64,000 nt of DNA from Cyanophora paradoxa (taxonomy: Eukaryota > Glaucocystophyceae > Cyanophorales > Cyanophoraceae), in assembly GCA_004431415.1 (NCBI GenBank), contig QPMI01000472.1, positions 1 through 64,000 on the forward strand. The letters are read 5' to 3'. Under the pieces are notes generated by a model. That model was not told the DNA's origin. It was given only the letters and a program-made list of their open reading frames with translations, and made no database searches. Position numbers and translations under genes: made by a program. Below, piece by piece: positions 49,892 through 59,065 of this stretch (positions are counted from its first letter, which is position 1; each line of letters begins with the position of its first letter).

Positions 49892-51277
49892 ATGCCAGCA
49901 ACTGGAAGAATAGTAAGGAGAACCACTGAGCAACTGCAAGGTAACCTACTGCCTATCACAGTTCCAAAGGAGGAAAAAGGGGAATCTCGAATTGTCAAAA
50001 AGTCTGAGATGAAAGAGCTTGTCCCAGTAGAGATCCCAGTTGCTATTGCAGTGAAAGAAACTAGCAAGATTGCCAAGAGATTCTATGATGTGAGAACTGG
50101 TTACAAAGGGCTTCAAGCTATGAGGGCTGAGTTACCAGATGAATCCTATAAGCAGTTGCAAGAGTTCTATAAAAAGCAAGAGGTAGTTCAGATCAATGCA
50201 CCTGCTATATCTAGGAAGAGAGATCCCATGGTCCCAATAAGGCAACCCCTTGATACCTATGTGATTGATTTGCTCTTTTTCCCAGCTTATAAGAAACAAA
50301 ACAATGGCTATGATACCTTTATGACTGCAATGGAATCAACACTGAGAACTGGGTATATCATACCTATAAGGGATAAATCAGCTCTCACTACATTAGCTGC
50401 ATTTAAACAGCTTGAGATGAGAGTAGCAAGACCCATAGTAAAAGTTCAATCAGATGCTGGAAGTGAGTTCCAAAATCGAATATTCCAGGAGTATTTATCT
50501 AGTAAATACATAGAACACCAAGTGAGTGGAACTGCTGACCACAGAAGCCAAGGTCGAATTGAAGCCTTTAACAAACAGATTAAGAGATTGATTACAAACT
50601 ACTGCATAGCCAATAATACAGCTAGATTCTTTGATGTGTTAGGTGATATTGAGTATAATTACAATAATACAGTTCACTCAGCTACTAAGATGAAGCCAGG
50701 CGAAACTACAGAGGAGCATTATAGGTATATAGTGGGATTAGAAGATGAAAGATTCAAGAAATCAATAGCTTACCTTGATACCATGCAGCCTGGCATGTTT
50801 GTTAGAGTGAAAGTTGAGAAAAATCCCTTTGCTAAACAGGGTAACAATTGGTCTAGGATGGTTTACACTGTTGATAGTAGGGAAGGCTTTAAGTTTAAGC
50901 TAAGGAGTCCCACTGGTGAGATCATAGAAAACAGGTTTGCTTTCCATGAGCTGTTGCCTGTGAATGCAGTTGAATATCTAGAAACCCCTACAGTGGATGC
51001 CTTAGAGCAAGCCAAGGAGGAAGCCAGGGTTGATGCTGCTATAAGGAGAGAAGGCATAGAAGCTGCTAATGAAGTCCCAGATAAGCCTTTGATAGAGGCT
51101 AGAAAGGAGAAGGCTGGGAAAGTTAACAGGGAACTCAAAAAGCTCACTATAGCAGGGACACAGAAACTTTCTGAGGTTAATAGCCAGAGATGGTATAATG
51201 ACTTTCAGACTACTAAGGAGTCATATACAGCCCCTAAACCTCAGAGAACACTAAGAGAAAGGACCAAAACTAGCTAG
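49892..51277 (+). CDS. Retrovirus-type (rve) integrase, inner element
   Basis: 461 residues. Catalytic core: first Asp in TYVIDLLFF (~128), second in VQSDAGSEF (~190), Glu in QGRIEAFNKQIK, with 35 residues between the second Asp and the Glu, the DD35E spacing. The C-terminal part (GMFVRVKVEKNPFAKQGNNWSRMVYTV...ENRFAFHELLPV) is a small beta-barrel like that found in Maverick integrases. It inserts element DNA with a staggered cut. The 6-bp duplication around this element is what this class leaves. Lys/Glu-rich tail ends at 51277. Confidence 0.92.
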   Translation: MPATGRIVRRTTEQLQGNLLPITVPKEEKGESRIVKKSEMKELVPVEIPVAIAVKETSKIAKRFYDVRTGYKGLQAMRAELPDESYKQLQEFYKKQEVVQINAPAISRKRDPMVPIRQPLDTYVIDLLFFPAYKKQNNGYDTFMTAMESTLRTGYIIPIRDKSALTTLAAFKQLEMRVARPIVKVQSDAGSEFQNRIFQEYLSSKYIEHQVSGTADHRSQGRIEAFNKQIKRLITNYCIANNTARFFDVLGDIEYNYNNTVHSATKMKPGETTEEHYRYIVGLEDERFKKSIAYLDTMQPGMFVRVKVEKNPFAKQGNNWSRMVYTVDSREGFKFKLRSPTGEIIENRFAFHELLPVNAVEYLETPTVDALEQAKEEARVDAAIRREGIEAANEVPDKPLIEARKEKAGKVNRELKKLTIAGTQKLSEVNSQRWYNDFQTTKESYTAPKPQRTLRERTKTS

Positions 51278-51533
51278 TTTGCTAGGCGAAAACTCGTTTT
51301 TTCCAAATATATGTATGACTGATATACATATATGCACATGATATACACATAGTCTTGTAGATCTTATCAAGCGCTTCACAGCGATATGCAGAACGTTGCG
51401 TTTTGATGATCTGGTGATGAGATATAACAGTTTGAAGATGCCGATTATCGATTTTTCAAAATTTCGGCGAGATTTCTAAAATGATGCATCATAATGATGT
51501 AATAATAATGATGCATCATAAACATATAATTAT
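51278..51533. other. Gene-free tract after the integrase
   Basis: AT-rich sequence with the repeated word atgatgcatcataa (51480-51521) and tatatgcacatgatatacacat near 51330. No open frame of interest. Confidence 0.4.
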
Positions 51534-51761
51534 GTCACCGGTGACTTTATTTGTCACCGATGACTTAATTTATTTGTGTGATTGTGTCACCAGTGACTTT
51601 AATTTGTCACAGGTGACTCTATTTTTTTTGTGATTGTGTCACCAGTGACTTAATTCCTTGTGTGATTTTGTCACCGGTGAGTTTAATTTGTCACCGATGA
51701 CTTTAATTTGTCACCGGTGAGTTTAATTTGTCACCGATGACTTTAATTTGTCACCGGTGAC
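51534..51761. repeat. Array of ten GTCACCGGTGAC-type palindromes
   Basis: Ten 12-bp near-palindromes start at 51534, 51553, 51586, 51606, 51638, 51670, 51690, 51710, 51730 and 51750. Variants differ at the central positions (GTCACCGATGAC, GTCACCAGTGAC, GTCACAGGTGAC). The last five are exactly 20 bp apart, separated by tttaattt or similar, so all sites face one side of the helix. The layout is that of iterons or an operator array for a dimeric protein. Located just inside the right TIR and absent from the left side. Confidence 0.85.
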
Positions 51762-52041
51762 TTATGATTATTATTATTAATATATATATATATACATAAC
51801 AACAATGACGACATCGCCGTCATCGTCATGATCTCCCGAGTCACATGGTGTGTCATATATATCATATACATACGTCAAATCATGATGACGTCATTGAATG
51901 AAACCCCATACAAAACACTAAAACGCATGTATCTCTTCACCAACTCATCATCTGACAAAAACAAAAACAGATTCGGAATCCTCTTAACGAGGCCTGCGTG
52001 ACGATGTAAGTATCATAGGCTCAATAATTCATTAATTTGTA
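51762..52041. other. Gene-free tract inside the right TIR
   Basis: An alternating (ta)n stretch (51779-51796), then gatgacgtcat at about 51885, a perfect TGACGTCA palindrome of CRE type, and otherwise mixed sequence. No coding potential. Confidence 0.35.
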
Positions 52042-52871
52042 AGCATCTGCCCTAGATTCCCCCTATTATATAATATTTATATTTAAGTGGACTCAAGGTT
52101 GACTCATATTAATCGTAAAAGTAGTAAAAGTATATGGATTTTGTTACGAATTCAATGCAAGGGTTGACTAAGTGGGTTGAGTTGACTCAAATTTCACAGG
52201 AAATATTTGGGACCAAAAGTTTTCTAAAAAGGATTTCACAAAATGTGTCAACTCCCCCCACTTAGTCAACCCTGACCATAAACAGTAAGGATTTGAGCTA
52301 ACATGTATCACAAAGTGAACATTTTGAGTCCACTTAGAAGATCCACTTTTGAAATCAAAGTTGATTTTGCTTGAAATTTCAAAGTTGATCTAAAAGTGAG
52401 TCCACCCTGATTGATTATGGTAACAAAGTTGACTAAGTTGACTAAGTTGAGTCATCTTAAGAAATTCAAGGAGACTAAGAGTTCAAAATGTTTATGAAAA
52501 GTGAGTCAACTTAGACCACTTATGGTAACAAAGTTAAATATTTAATTGATTTAATCGGAAAAGAACATGATTTAATCGAATTTATTGATATAATTCCGAT
52601 TAGATTCATTTAGAATTCAATTAAGATCAATCGAAGTTATTGATATAATTCCGATTAACTACAATTAAGATACAATATCGATTAATCGAGTTTATCGATA
52701 TAATATCGATTAAATTAATTGAAATTGCATATAAAAATATGAAAATTCATGTGAAAATTCAAATAAATTAATCGATTTTATTGATATAACATCGAATCAC
52801 ACATATGAATATTCATATTTTAATCCTGAGGCGGAACGCCGAGGGATTAAAATATGAATATTCATATGTGT
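52042..52871. repeat. Right terminal inverted repeat (830 bp), inner element
   Basis: Reverse complement of 25741-26570 including the tip palindrome and the GTTGAC block (52162-52271). No difference seen in the parts compared, which suggests recent insertion or homogenisation. Confidence 0.95.
52799..52871. repeat. Right terminal palindrome, inner element
   Basis: 73 nt, exact reverse complement of the left tip: arms 52799-52826 and 52844-52871, centre TGAGGCGGAACGCCGAG. Both ends therefore have the same loop orientation relative to the terminus; no flip/flop difference between ends. Confidence 0.95.
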
Positions 52872-52877
52872 ACACTT
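52872..52877. repeat. Target-site duplication, right copy (ACACTT)
   Basis: Second copy of the 6-bp duplication; the bases are also part of the outer MCP coding sequence. Confidence 0.95.
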
Positions 52878-53908
52878 TCCATGTGCCTTCTGATTTCCTT
52901 GCTCATTTCCCTCTTATCTATTACAGTGAGGATCAACTCGCCAAGAAGAAGCGTTCAATGGGAATGGTTCATGGTATCCCTGCCCATGGAACCAACCGAC
53001 TTGGTGGGTCATTTTTCACTGAAATCCCAGTCCCATGGCTAAACCACTACCTACCTCTTGGTGCTCTCTCAGGAGAAATGGTGGTAACTGTCTGGTTCAA
53101 GGATGCTGGAAAGGGTTATGTTGAGACTTCTTATGGTGGTCGTGCTCTTCCTGTTGTTGGTGGAACAGCTGCTGATAAGACAGAGGATGATGGACTTGGT
53201 GCTACTGCTAATGCTACTCTTGCCCATGTTGGTCAACAAATCACCACTTTTGGAATTGGTGCAACAACAACCCCCGAAATTAAAGTCACTTCTCCTCGTC
53301 TTTACATGCATGCTATTAATGTTTCTGATGAACTGTTTGCTACTGTCATTGAGAAGGTGAAGACCACTGGTATGGCTATTCCTGCTCTGGATATTGGTTT
53401 TGTTGACAGTGTCAATTTTGCTGCAAAAGGCAATGCTCAACCAAATCGTATTAACCTGTCACAGATCTCTGGTCTTGTCTATGGTCTTCTTGTTTCAGTT
53501 CGTGATGCCGCAGGTATTGATGGTTTCAATGGTTCCCACAGTGTCCTAAAAACGCATGCTAACTCAAAAGACATTACTTTCACTGTTGAAATTAATGGTC
53601 AACGTCTCTATGCTACTGAGCCCATCCCTCTCCTCAAAGGTGCCGAATTAATTGCGGATGCCTTCAAGTGCTCAAATATGGACAAGGTTGCAGACAAATA
53701 TGTCCTCAGTGGTCTACCGTTCTGTGTTGATGGAGAGAAAGCGATTCGCAACATTGCCCAGTCTGGCTATGTTGATCTCACGAACTCCTCCTCCTCTTTC
53801 CTCACTCTATACATGCCTTCTGACCAGACAATCACTGTTAATGTTCGTGCTCTCATGCACAGTTTCATTATAGTCGATAAGGACGGCCTGAGGCGAATCA
53901 ATCTGTAA
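52872..53908 (+). CDS. Major capsid protein, 3' part, outer element
   Basis: Continues the frame of 25398-25740 after the insertion (FHVPSDFLAHFPLIYYSEDQLAKKKRS...). Unlike the inner MCP, this part has no frameshift. It contains EIPVPWLNHYLPLGALSGEMVVTVWF and TSYGGRALPVVGG, and ends DKDGLRRINL. The apparent start at 52805 lies in the inner element's palindrome and is artificial. It could be translated only as a fragment. Confidence 0.85.
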
Positions 53909-53970
53909 AACCATTATCAGTAACGTTTCGTTATTTTTATCTATCTTTAATAAGAAAGATCTACAAAGCC

Positions 53971-54753
53971 ATGAACGATTTAGAAGAATTTGTTGCCTCT
54001 GAGATGATAACCCCACCATTTCGTGCTCTTTTCATAGGAAAGTCTGCAACAGGCAAGTCAGAATGTGTGAAATATTGGTTGAAACAGCTGCATGATGCGA
54101 AAAAGATTGATACTGTTCTTGTTGTGAGTGGGACGTCCTTCAATCATTTCTGGGATAAAGTAGCAACTTTGCAACTCGGGAAATGGGATGCTGCTTACAT
54201 TTCCAAACTACTGGATGAAAGGCAGGAGAAAATCGAAAAAGGGGAACCTGTCAATCACCTCTGTGTGGTCTTAGACGATTTAATAGACAACGAAATCATT
54301 GATTTGACCCGAGACAAAATCGTGGGATCTCTGTATTCCAGAGGTCGCCACTCGAAAATCTCGATTATCTGCATCACACAGAAGCTGAGGAAGGTTTCAT
54401 CAACAATTCGAGTAAATTCGGATTATGCTGTGTTCCTGAGTGCTGCTAATCGCAAAGAACTCGAAGCAATTGAAGAGGAGTACAATATCATGCGAAACAA
54501 GGACGATTTCTATAAGATGTTCGAGGAATATGTACACTCCTACCAATATATTGTGTGGTCTTCTGCAAATTATTCGGTGAACTATTATGTTGATAAAGCG
54601 GATCTGGTCAAAGATTTCCCATTTCCTCGGTTCCACAGGAAGCCCAAAAAGAAAGAAGATGAACTACCATCTCCACAGAAAGAGGAAGCACCCAAAGAGG
54701 TCAAGAGTGGTGTTCATTCAAACAAACTGATGCGATATAAGAGAGGATTGTAA
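53971..54753 (+). CDS. Genome-packaging ATPase, outer element
   Basis: 260 residues, same length as the inner copy. Walker A IGKSATGKSE, Walker B LCVVLDDLID, sensor region SIICITQKLRKVSS. Open over its full length. Preceded by tttttatctatctttaataagaaag, nearly the same leader as the inner gene. Confidence 0.9.
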   Translation: MNDLEEFVASEMITPPFRALFIGKSATGKSECVKYWLKQLHDAKKIDTVLVVSGTSFNHFWDKVATLQLGKWDAAYISKLLDERQEKIEKGEPVNHLCVVLDDLIDNEIIDLTRDKIVGSLYSRGRHSKISIICITQKLRKVSSTIRVNSDYAVFLSAANRKELEAIEEEYNIMRNKDDFYKMFEEYVHSYQYIVWSSANYSVNYYVDKADLVKDFPFPRFHRKPKKKEDELPSPQKEEAPKEVKSGVHSNKLMRYKRGL

Positions 54754-54781
54754 AATAATCTCTGCTTCTTATAAATATACA

Positions 54782-55516
54782 ATGCCTTCGAAACGCAAAG
54801 TTGGCGTTCCTGCTGGTGCTATGTCATATTCTGCATCATCTGGAACCGGTTCTATTAACACAGAGCCCCTGAAATTCAATGGTGTCAATGAAGTGAAAGC
54901 ATCACAGCATCAGGAAGATCCCCTCAATGCTGCTTACGAAGAATCACCAGATGATAAAGCGCCCCAGGCATCCACCAGTGATCAATTGAATATTTCACCC
55001 GAAACCTCTAAGATGAAGGCAGTTGGTGAAGGTGCTCGTCGAATTATTGGTGCTGCTGATGACAAAGGATTGGGTCTGCAAGATCTCTCACTTGCCCGAA
55101 AAGGTGAAGGTGTCTCCAAGGAATCTGACAAGGTAATTCAATCCATGGCTGGCGAGGTCACCTACAAGGTCGCACCTACACAGAATATTCATCGAATTCC
55201 CAAAGCCCAATGGGACGAAATGACTGCGAAACTTAAAGATCTGGAAGCGAAATCCAGTGCACTTGAACAGTATGTCTCTGAGAAGAAAGAGAGAGCAAAA
55301 TTGAAGGAGATGCTGCGAAAGGAGGTGTACAGAATGGGAATTACTGGTCTCCCAGATAAGCAGTTCATTGGTAAGAAAGAAACTCAAATCGATGAGCAGG
55401 CAGTTGATGAGATGAAGACCAAAACCCAGAAGGGCACCATTGAACCTGGTGCTACCAAGGCAGAGGTTGATAAAGGTGTTGCCCCAACAGTATATAAACG
55501 ACGAGTTTGGCTATAA
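54782..55516 (+). CDS. Conserved coiled-coil protein (244 aa), outer element
   Basis: Orthologue of 41439-42173 with the same length; starts MPSKRKVGVPAGAMSYSASS and ends APTVYKRRVWL. The coiled-coil segment (LKDLEAKSSALEQYVSEKKERAKLKEMLRKEV) is almost unchanged, and the first ~60 residues vary. Function unknown; position after the packaging ATPase is kept. Confidence 0.7.
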   Translation: MPSKRKVGVPAGAMSYSASSGTGSINTEPLKFNGVNEVKASQHQEDPLNAAYEESPDDKAPQASTSDQLNISPETSKMKAVGEGARRIIGAADDKGLGLQDLSLARKGEGVSKESDKVIQSMAGEVTYKVAPTQNIHRIPKAQWDEMTAKLKDLEAKSSALEQYVSEKKERAKLKEMLRKEVYRMGITGLPDKQFIGKKETQIDEQAVDEMKTKTQKGTIEPGATKAEVDKGVAPTVYKRRVWL

Positions 55517-55543
55517 TTATCTCGCTTTAAGAGAGAGAATATC

Positions 55544-55777
55544 ATGGATTTTCTGCGCAAAATCATTGAAATGTTTAATCTCCACATTGTGAGCAATTGT
55601 CACAGTGGTTGCTGTGACACCAAAGTCGAAATCGAGTTCTCAGACACTGAAAGCCATGGATCTGGTGGAAGGAGATTATCCACAGACTCGGTGGATTTCG
55701 AAGAGCATATTAAGACAGAGACAGTGAGGCGAAGGTCTGTATCTTTCACAGATCCGAAATTAAATCTCGGTAATTAA
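55544..55777 (+). CDS. Conserved small protein with SNCHSGCC motif, outer element
   Basis: 77 residues: MDFLRKIIEMFNLHIVSNCHSGCCDTKVEIEFSDTE and a Ser/Arg-rich tail. Orthologue of 42196-42468; the start is confirmed by agreement of the two N-termini. Start behind ctcgctttaagagagagaatatc. Confidence 0.65.
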   Translation: MDFLRKIIEMFNLHIVSNCHSGCCDTKVEIEFSDTESHGSGGRRLSTDSVDFEEHIKTETVRRRSVSFTDPKLNLGN

Positions 55778-55783
55778 TATCGA

Positions 55784-55897
55784 ATGCTCAGTCTCCCTGA
55801 GATCTATGCTATCCTGGACAGGAAATCCGCTGAATATGCAACAGAAGCCGCAATAAAAAAGCGTAGACAGGAACTGGTCTCGATCTGCAAAAAATGA
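55784..55897 (+). CDS. Microprotein (37 aa), outer element
   Basis: MLSLPEIYAILDRKSAEYATEAAIKKRRQELVSICKK, the counterpart of 42678-42800. In the outer element it precedes the AT-hook protein, in the inner it follows the first one, so local order has changed while the peptide is kept. Function unknown. Confidence 0.6.
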   Translation: MLSLPEIYAILDRKSAEYATEAAIKKRRQELVSICKK

Positions 55898-55978
55898 CAA
55901 GGGATTTAAGGGTAAGGTGTGTTTGATTGGTGAACCCGGACAAATTATTTTCTCGTCCAAATATAAGGAACATATCAA

Positions 55979-56206
55979 ATGGAAACTGAATCTGTGGTCG
56001 AATTCGAACTTGCAATGAGCGAAATGGATCCCAATGAGAGGAAAAGGTTGTATGACCGCTTGTACTTCCAGAAACGTTATCAAGATGAGGAGTTCCGTGA
56101 ATTATATCGTAAAAAGGCACTGGAACGATATTATCGCAGGAAAGCTGCTGAGATGGATCCCAATAATCCAGTAAAACGCCCAGTTGGTCGTCCCAGGAAA
56201 TACTGA
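55979..56206 (+). CDS. Small basic AT-hook protein, outer element
   Basis: 75 residues. LYFQKRYQDEEFRELYRKKALERYYRRKAAEMD and C-terminal RPVGRPRKY. The R-Y-x-x-x-x-x-Y/F-R-E ... YY-x-R-K module is shared with 42452-42697 and 42850-43176. The AT-hook core suggests binding to AT-rich element DNA. Confidence 0.65.
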   Translation: METESVVEFELAMSEMDPNERKRLYDRLYFQKRYQDEEFRELYRKKALERYYRRKAAEMDPNNPVKRPVGRPRKY

Positions 56207-56393
56207 ACCGCCCCCAAAGTCCCAAATATCCGCTGAATCCTTTTTGTTACCATGATCGATCGACTTTTCGATGGATCATTACCATATATCGAGCGCCAAT
56301 CGGAAAACCCAAAGGTATTTAAAGGTTAGGCGCCAAAAAATGACAAGGATCCGGAGAAATTAATTTCTCCATTAAGTATAAGAAGACCCCAAG
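56207..56393. promoter_or_regulatory. Intergenic region before the polymerase-helicase gene
   Basis: Contains gatcgatcgacttttcgatggatc, gagcgccaatcgg ... aggcgccaaaaaatgac and ctccattaagtataagaag just before the ATG. The word caaaaaatgacaagg also occurs at 55888-55902, a short direct repeat. Confidence 0.4.
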
Positions 56394-58784
56394 ATGTTCA
56401 ACTCTCAGCAACCGAACGGACTTAAAATCGCTCTCTTTGAGAAGGTGGATCGCTCCACTCTCAAATACCTGATTGATAATTTCGAGACTTTGGAGTATCG
56501 ACCTGATATTGATGCAACTGCTACTCTCACCCTTCTCCAACGTTATTTCAAGGATTTGAAGCGAGATGGGCGCATTGAAGTTAAATATCATCAATGCAAG
56601 CATAATACTGGTCGTTATTTCGTGAATCTTGAACACATCAAGAAGAAGCAAGCATCAATGCAAGGAATGCCCAGAGAATTCCGCCACACTCTTGCTCGCG
56701 ATTTCTACTACGATATCGATATGAAAAATGCGCATCCCACACTTCTCATTCAGTATTGTGAAAAAAATGAAATCGTTTGTGAGGGTCTCACTGATTATGT
56801 CGACAATCGTGATAGTATCATTGCTGATATAAGCAAGAAATCGGACTTTCTCGCGAAGATATCAAGAAAGCGTTTCTTTCTGTTGTAAACGGGGGTGGGG
56901 GCTCAATTGATAACAAGGAGCTGCTGAACCACCCCAAGTTCAAAGCAGTTAAGAACGAAATCACAGGAATTCACGCTCAAATTGCAAGCATGCCCGAAAA
57001 CCACAACTTCTTCTTGATTTGCAAGCGAAAGAAGGAGTATAACATCTTTGGTTCAACCATTAATATGGTTCTTTGCAAATTGGAGAATGAATGTCTGATT
57101 GCGCTTTGTCAGTATTTAACCTCACTTGCTGTGAAAGTCGGTGTTCTCGTTTATGACGGTTGTATGGTTGAAAAAGCCCTTGAATTACCCGAAACTCGTC
57201 TCCACAATATTCTCTGTGATGCTACCAAGTATATTGAGAATATCACTGGCTACAAGATTGAGTTGATGATTAAACCAATGGATCAAGGATTTACGATTCC
57301 AACAAATTCCAAAAGTGTATCCTCTCCTCTTAATATTGTTCGGGATGATCGTGAAGCTGCTCTCACATTTGTTAAATCGATTGAGGGGCGAGTGGTCATG
57401 TCTGATGGTCGTATATTCGCTCAGACAGACGATTTTCTGTGGACTGATGATTCCACAATGGTCTACAATATAATGTTGAAATTGTGCATGCAGTGCTTCA
57501 TGTTCAAGGAGGATGACAAAGGTAACTTGAAGCCATATTCTACCAATCTTACTGGGGCAGATCGAATTATCAAGACAGCCAAAGCATTTCTGCCCAATAA
57601 TCGTGTGTTCTACAATGATATTATGTGGTCATCGACCATTGGGAAATTGTGCTACCGAAATGGTGTGTATGATTTCGAGACAAAGAAGCTCACACCATGG
57701 GACAAATGTGACAAGATCTATTCTACCACTCGAATTGAGAGGGATCTTCTTGTTGACAAAGATGGATATGTGATCAAGCCATCTGATTCGGATATTCAAA
57801 CCCTTTTCGACAAGATTCTGGAACCCGTTTTCGGAACTGATTCGATTTCTTCTGCTCTGGAATTCACAGCTCGTGCAATGGCTGGGAAATACGAAGATAA
57901 ACAGTGGGGATTATCAATTGGTGAACGCAATTGTGGTAAGGGGTTTATGTGAATCTCAATGAAAATACCTGGGGAAGTGGATATGTGCACACCATCAGTG
58001 GGGAGGCATTCTTGCTGAATAAGAACTCAGATGACAACGATACCTCCAAGTTAAAGTGGATGAAACCTTGTGAATTTCGTCGTCTGACATTCACCCAAGA
58101 GATGAAATTCGATGTCTCAAACACAAATATTAAGGTGAATGGTGCAATGATCAAAAAGAAGGAATCTGGTGGTGATGTTCAATGCATGCGTGTTCTTTAT
58201 GAAAATGAGGTCAATATTCGCCTCCAAAGTCGTTTGTGGATGATCATGAATGATGTTCCACCCATTTCCCCATCTGATACCCTTCAAACCATGGTATTGT
58301 TCAAGCACCCCACAAATTCGTTGATCAAAAGACTGTTGAGGAAATGAACTCTCCTTGTGTGAGATTGGCTTCGGAAGATATCAAGAGTGTTCTGCTAAAA
58401 AGTCCTGAGATAATTAGAGCATTCGAATGGATGGTGTTTGAAGCCTACAAATCTCAGAAATTCGTGGTGTCTGGGAAGGTTGCTGAGGATATTAATGAAT
58501 TCCGGGAAGATGCAGGTGATGAAATGTCTCTGATCAGATCAGTGTTCGAATTCACTCGAAATTCATCCGATTCTGTAACTTCCAAGATGGTTGAGCAAGA
58601 GATCAAGCAACTGAGACTGAATATGTCTGCAAATCGCATTAAAACTGTGATGGGTTTGCTTGGAGCGAAATATGACAAGAATGCAGTTCGCAAGAAGGTT
58701 GGTACTGGTTATGATCGTGGCTACAAGGGTGTGAAGAAGATTGATAAGACACCTACTGTTGTTGAGTTTGATGATGATGAGTAA
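56394..58784 (+). CDS. TV-Pol-like family A polymerase fused to SF3 helicase, outer element
   Basis: About 797 residues over four frames. Polymerase part: RDFYYDIDMKNAHPTLLIQYC (motif A, catalytic Asp, residues ~103-123), AFLSVVNGGGG, and VGVLVYDGCMVEK (motif C with YDG). This fits the TV-Pol family (transposon-viral polymerases related to family A) described in Polinton-like viruses and virophages. Helicase part: Walker A GERNCGKG (near 57930), then LTFTQEM as probable Walker B, and LWMIMNDVPPISPSD as motif C. Frame breaks at about 56865 (ttt to tttt), 57945 (gggg to five), and 58330 (aaa to aaaa) are all homopolymer contractions, so the gene is probably whole. Replaces the primase-helicase of the inner element. 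Confidence 0.7.
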
Positions 58785-58849
58785 AATACTTCTGTTATGA
58801 TTCTGATTTCTATATACATTCTTTTTATACCTTACTGGAAATGGACAGT

Positions 58850-59045
58850 AGGCACTTGAATAATCGAAGTAGGCACTTTTCAATTGAGGTTAGGCACTTT
58901 TAATTGACGTTAGGCACTTAGGCACCTTTCCTGGAAACTCTCTATAAAAATAAAATCAACGTTTTGAAAAACGCGACTTAACCTTTTTAAGACTTCTTTC
59001 TTACTCTCGATTCAAGAGTGCCTAACTGCCTACAAGTGCCTACAA
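58850..59045. repeat. Internal inverted copy of the outer subterminal block
   Basis: gtaggcacttgaataatcg ... gaggttaggcac, gacgttaggcacttaggcacc, an AT-rich spacer with aaaatcaacgttttgaaaaac, then gagtgcctaactgcctac. Reverse complement of 22752-22950 with scattered changes. Lies between the helicase and the PolB/integrase cluster. Confidence 0.75.
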
Positions 59046-59065
59046 AAAATGATGCGATTTCAGAG

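Larger units (their letters stand above)
25741..52871. mobile_element. Inner Polinton-like virus element, complete (27,131 bp)
   Basis: Bounded by 830-bp terminal inverted repeats with palindromic tips and a 6-bp target duplication. Encodes a retrovirus-type integrase, protein-primed PolB, primase-SF3 helicase, packaging ATPase, MCP, two minor capsid-like proteins, fibres, and cargo enzymes. The gene set of particle formation plus integration suggests a virus able to integrate, not just a transposon. Inserted in the MCP gene of a relative, so it is younger than the outer element. Confidence 0.95.

Noticed and set aside
49892-51277. LTR retrotransposon because of the rve integrase
   Set aside because: No reverse transcriptase, RNase H, primer-binding site or direct LTRs; PolB, MCP and ATPase with inverted repeats show a Polinton-like element.
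52805-53908. A new MCP start at 52805
   Set aside because: The first 22 codons lie in the inner element's palindrome; true MCP homology starts at the junction at 52872.
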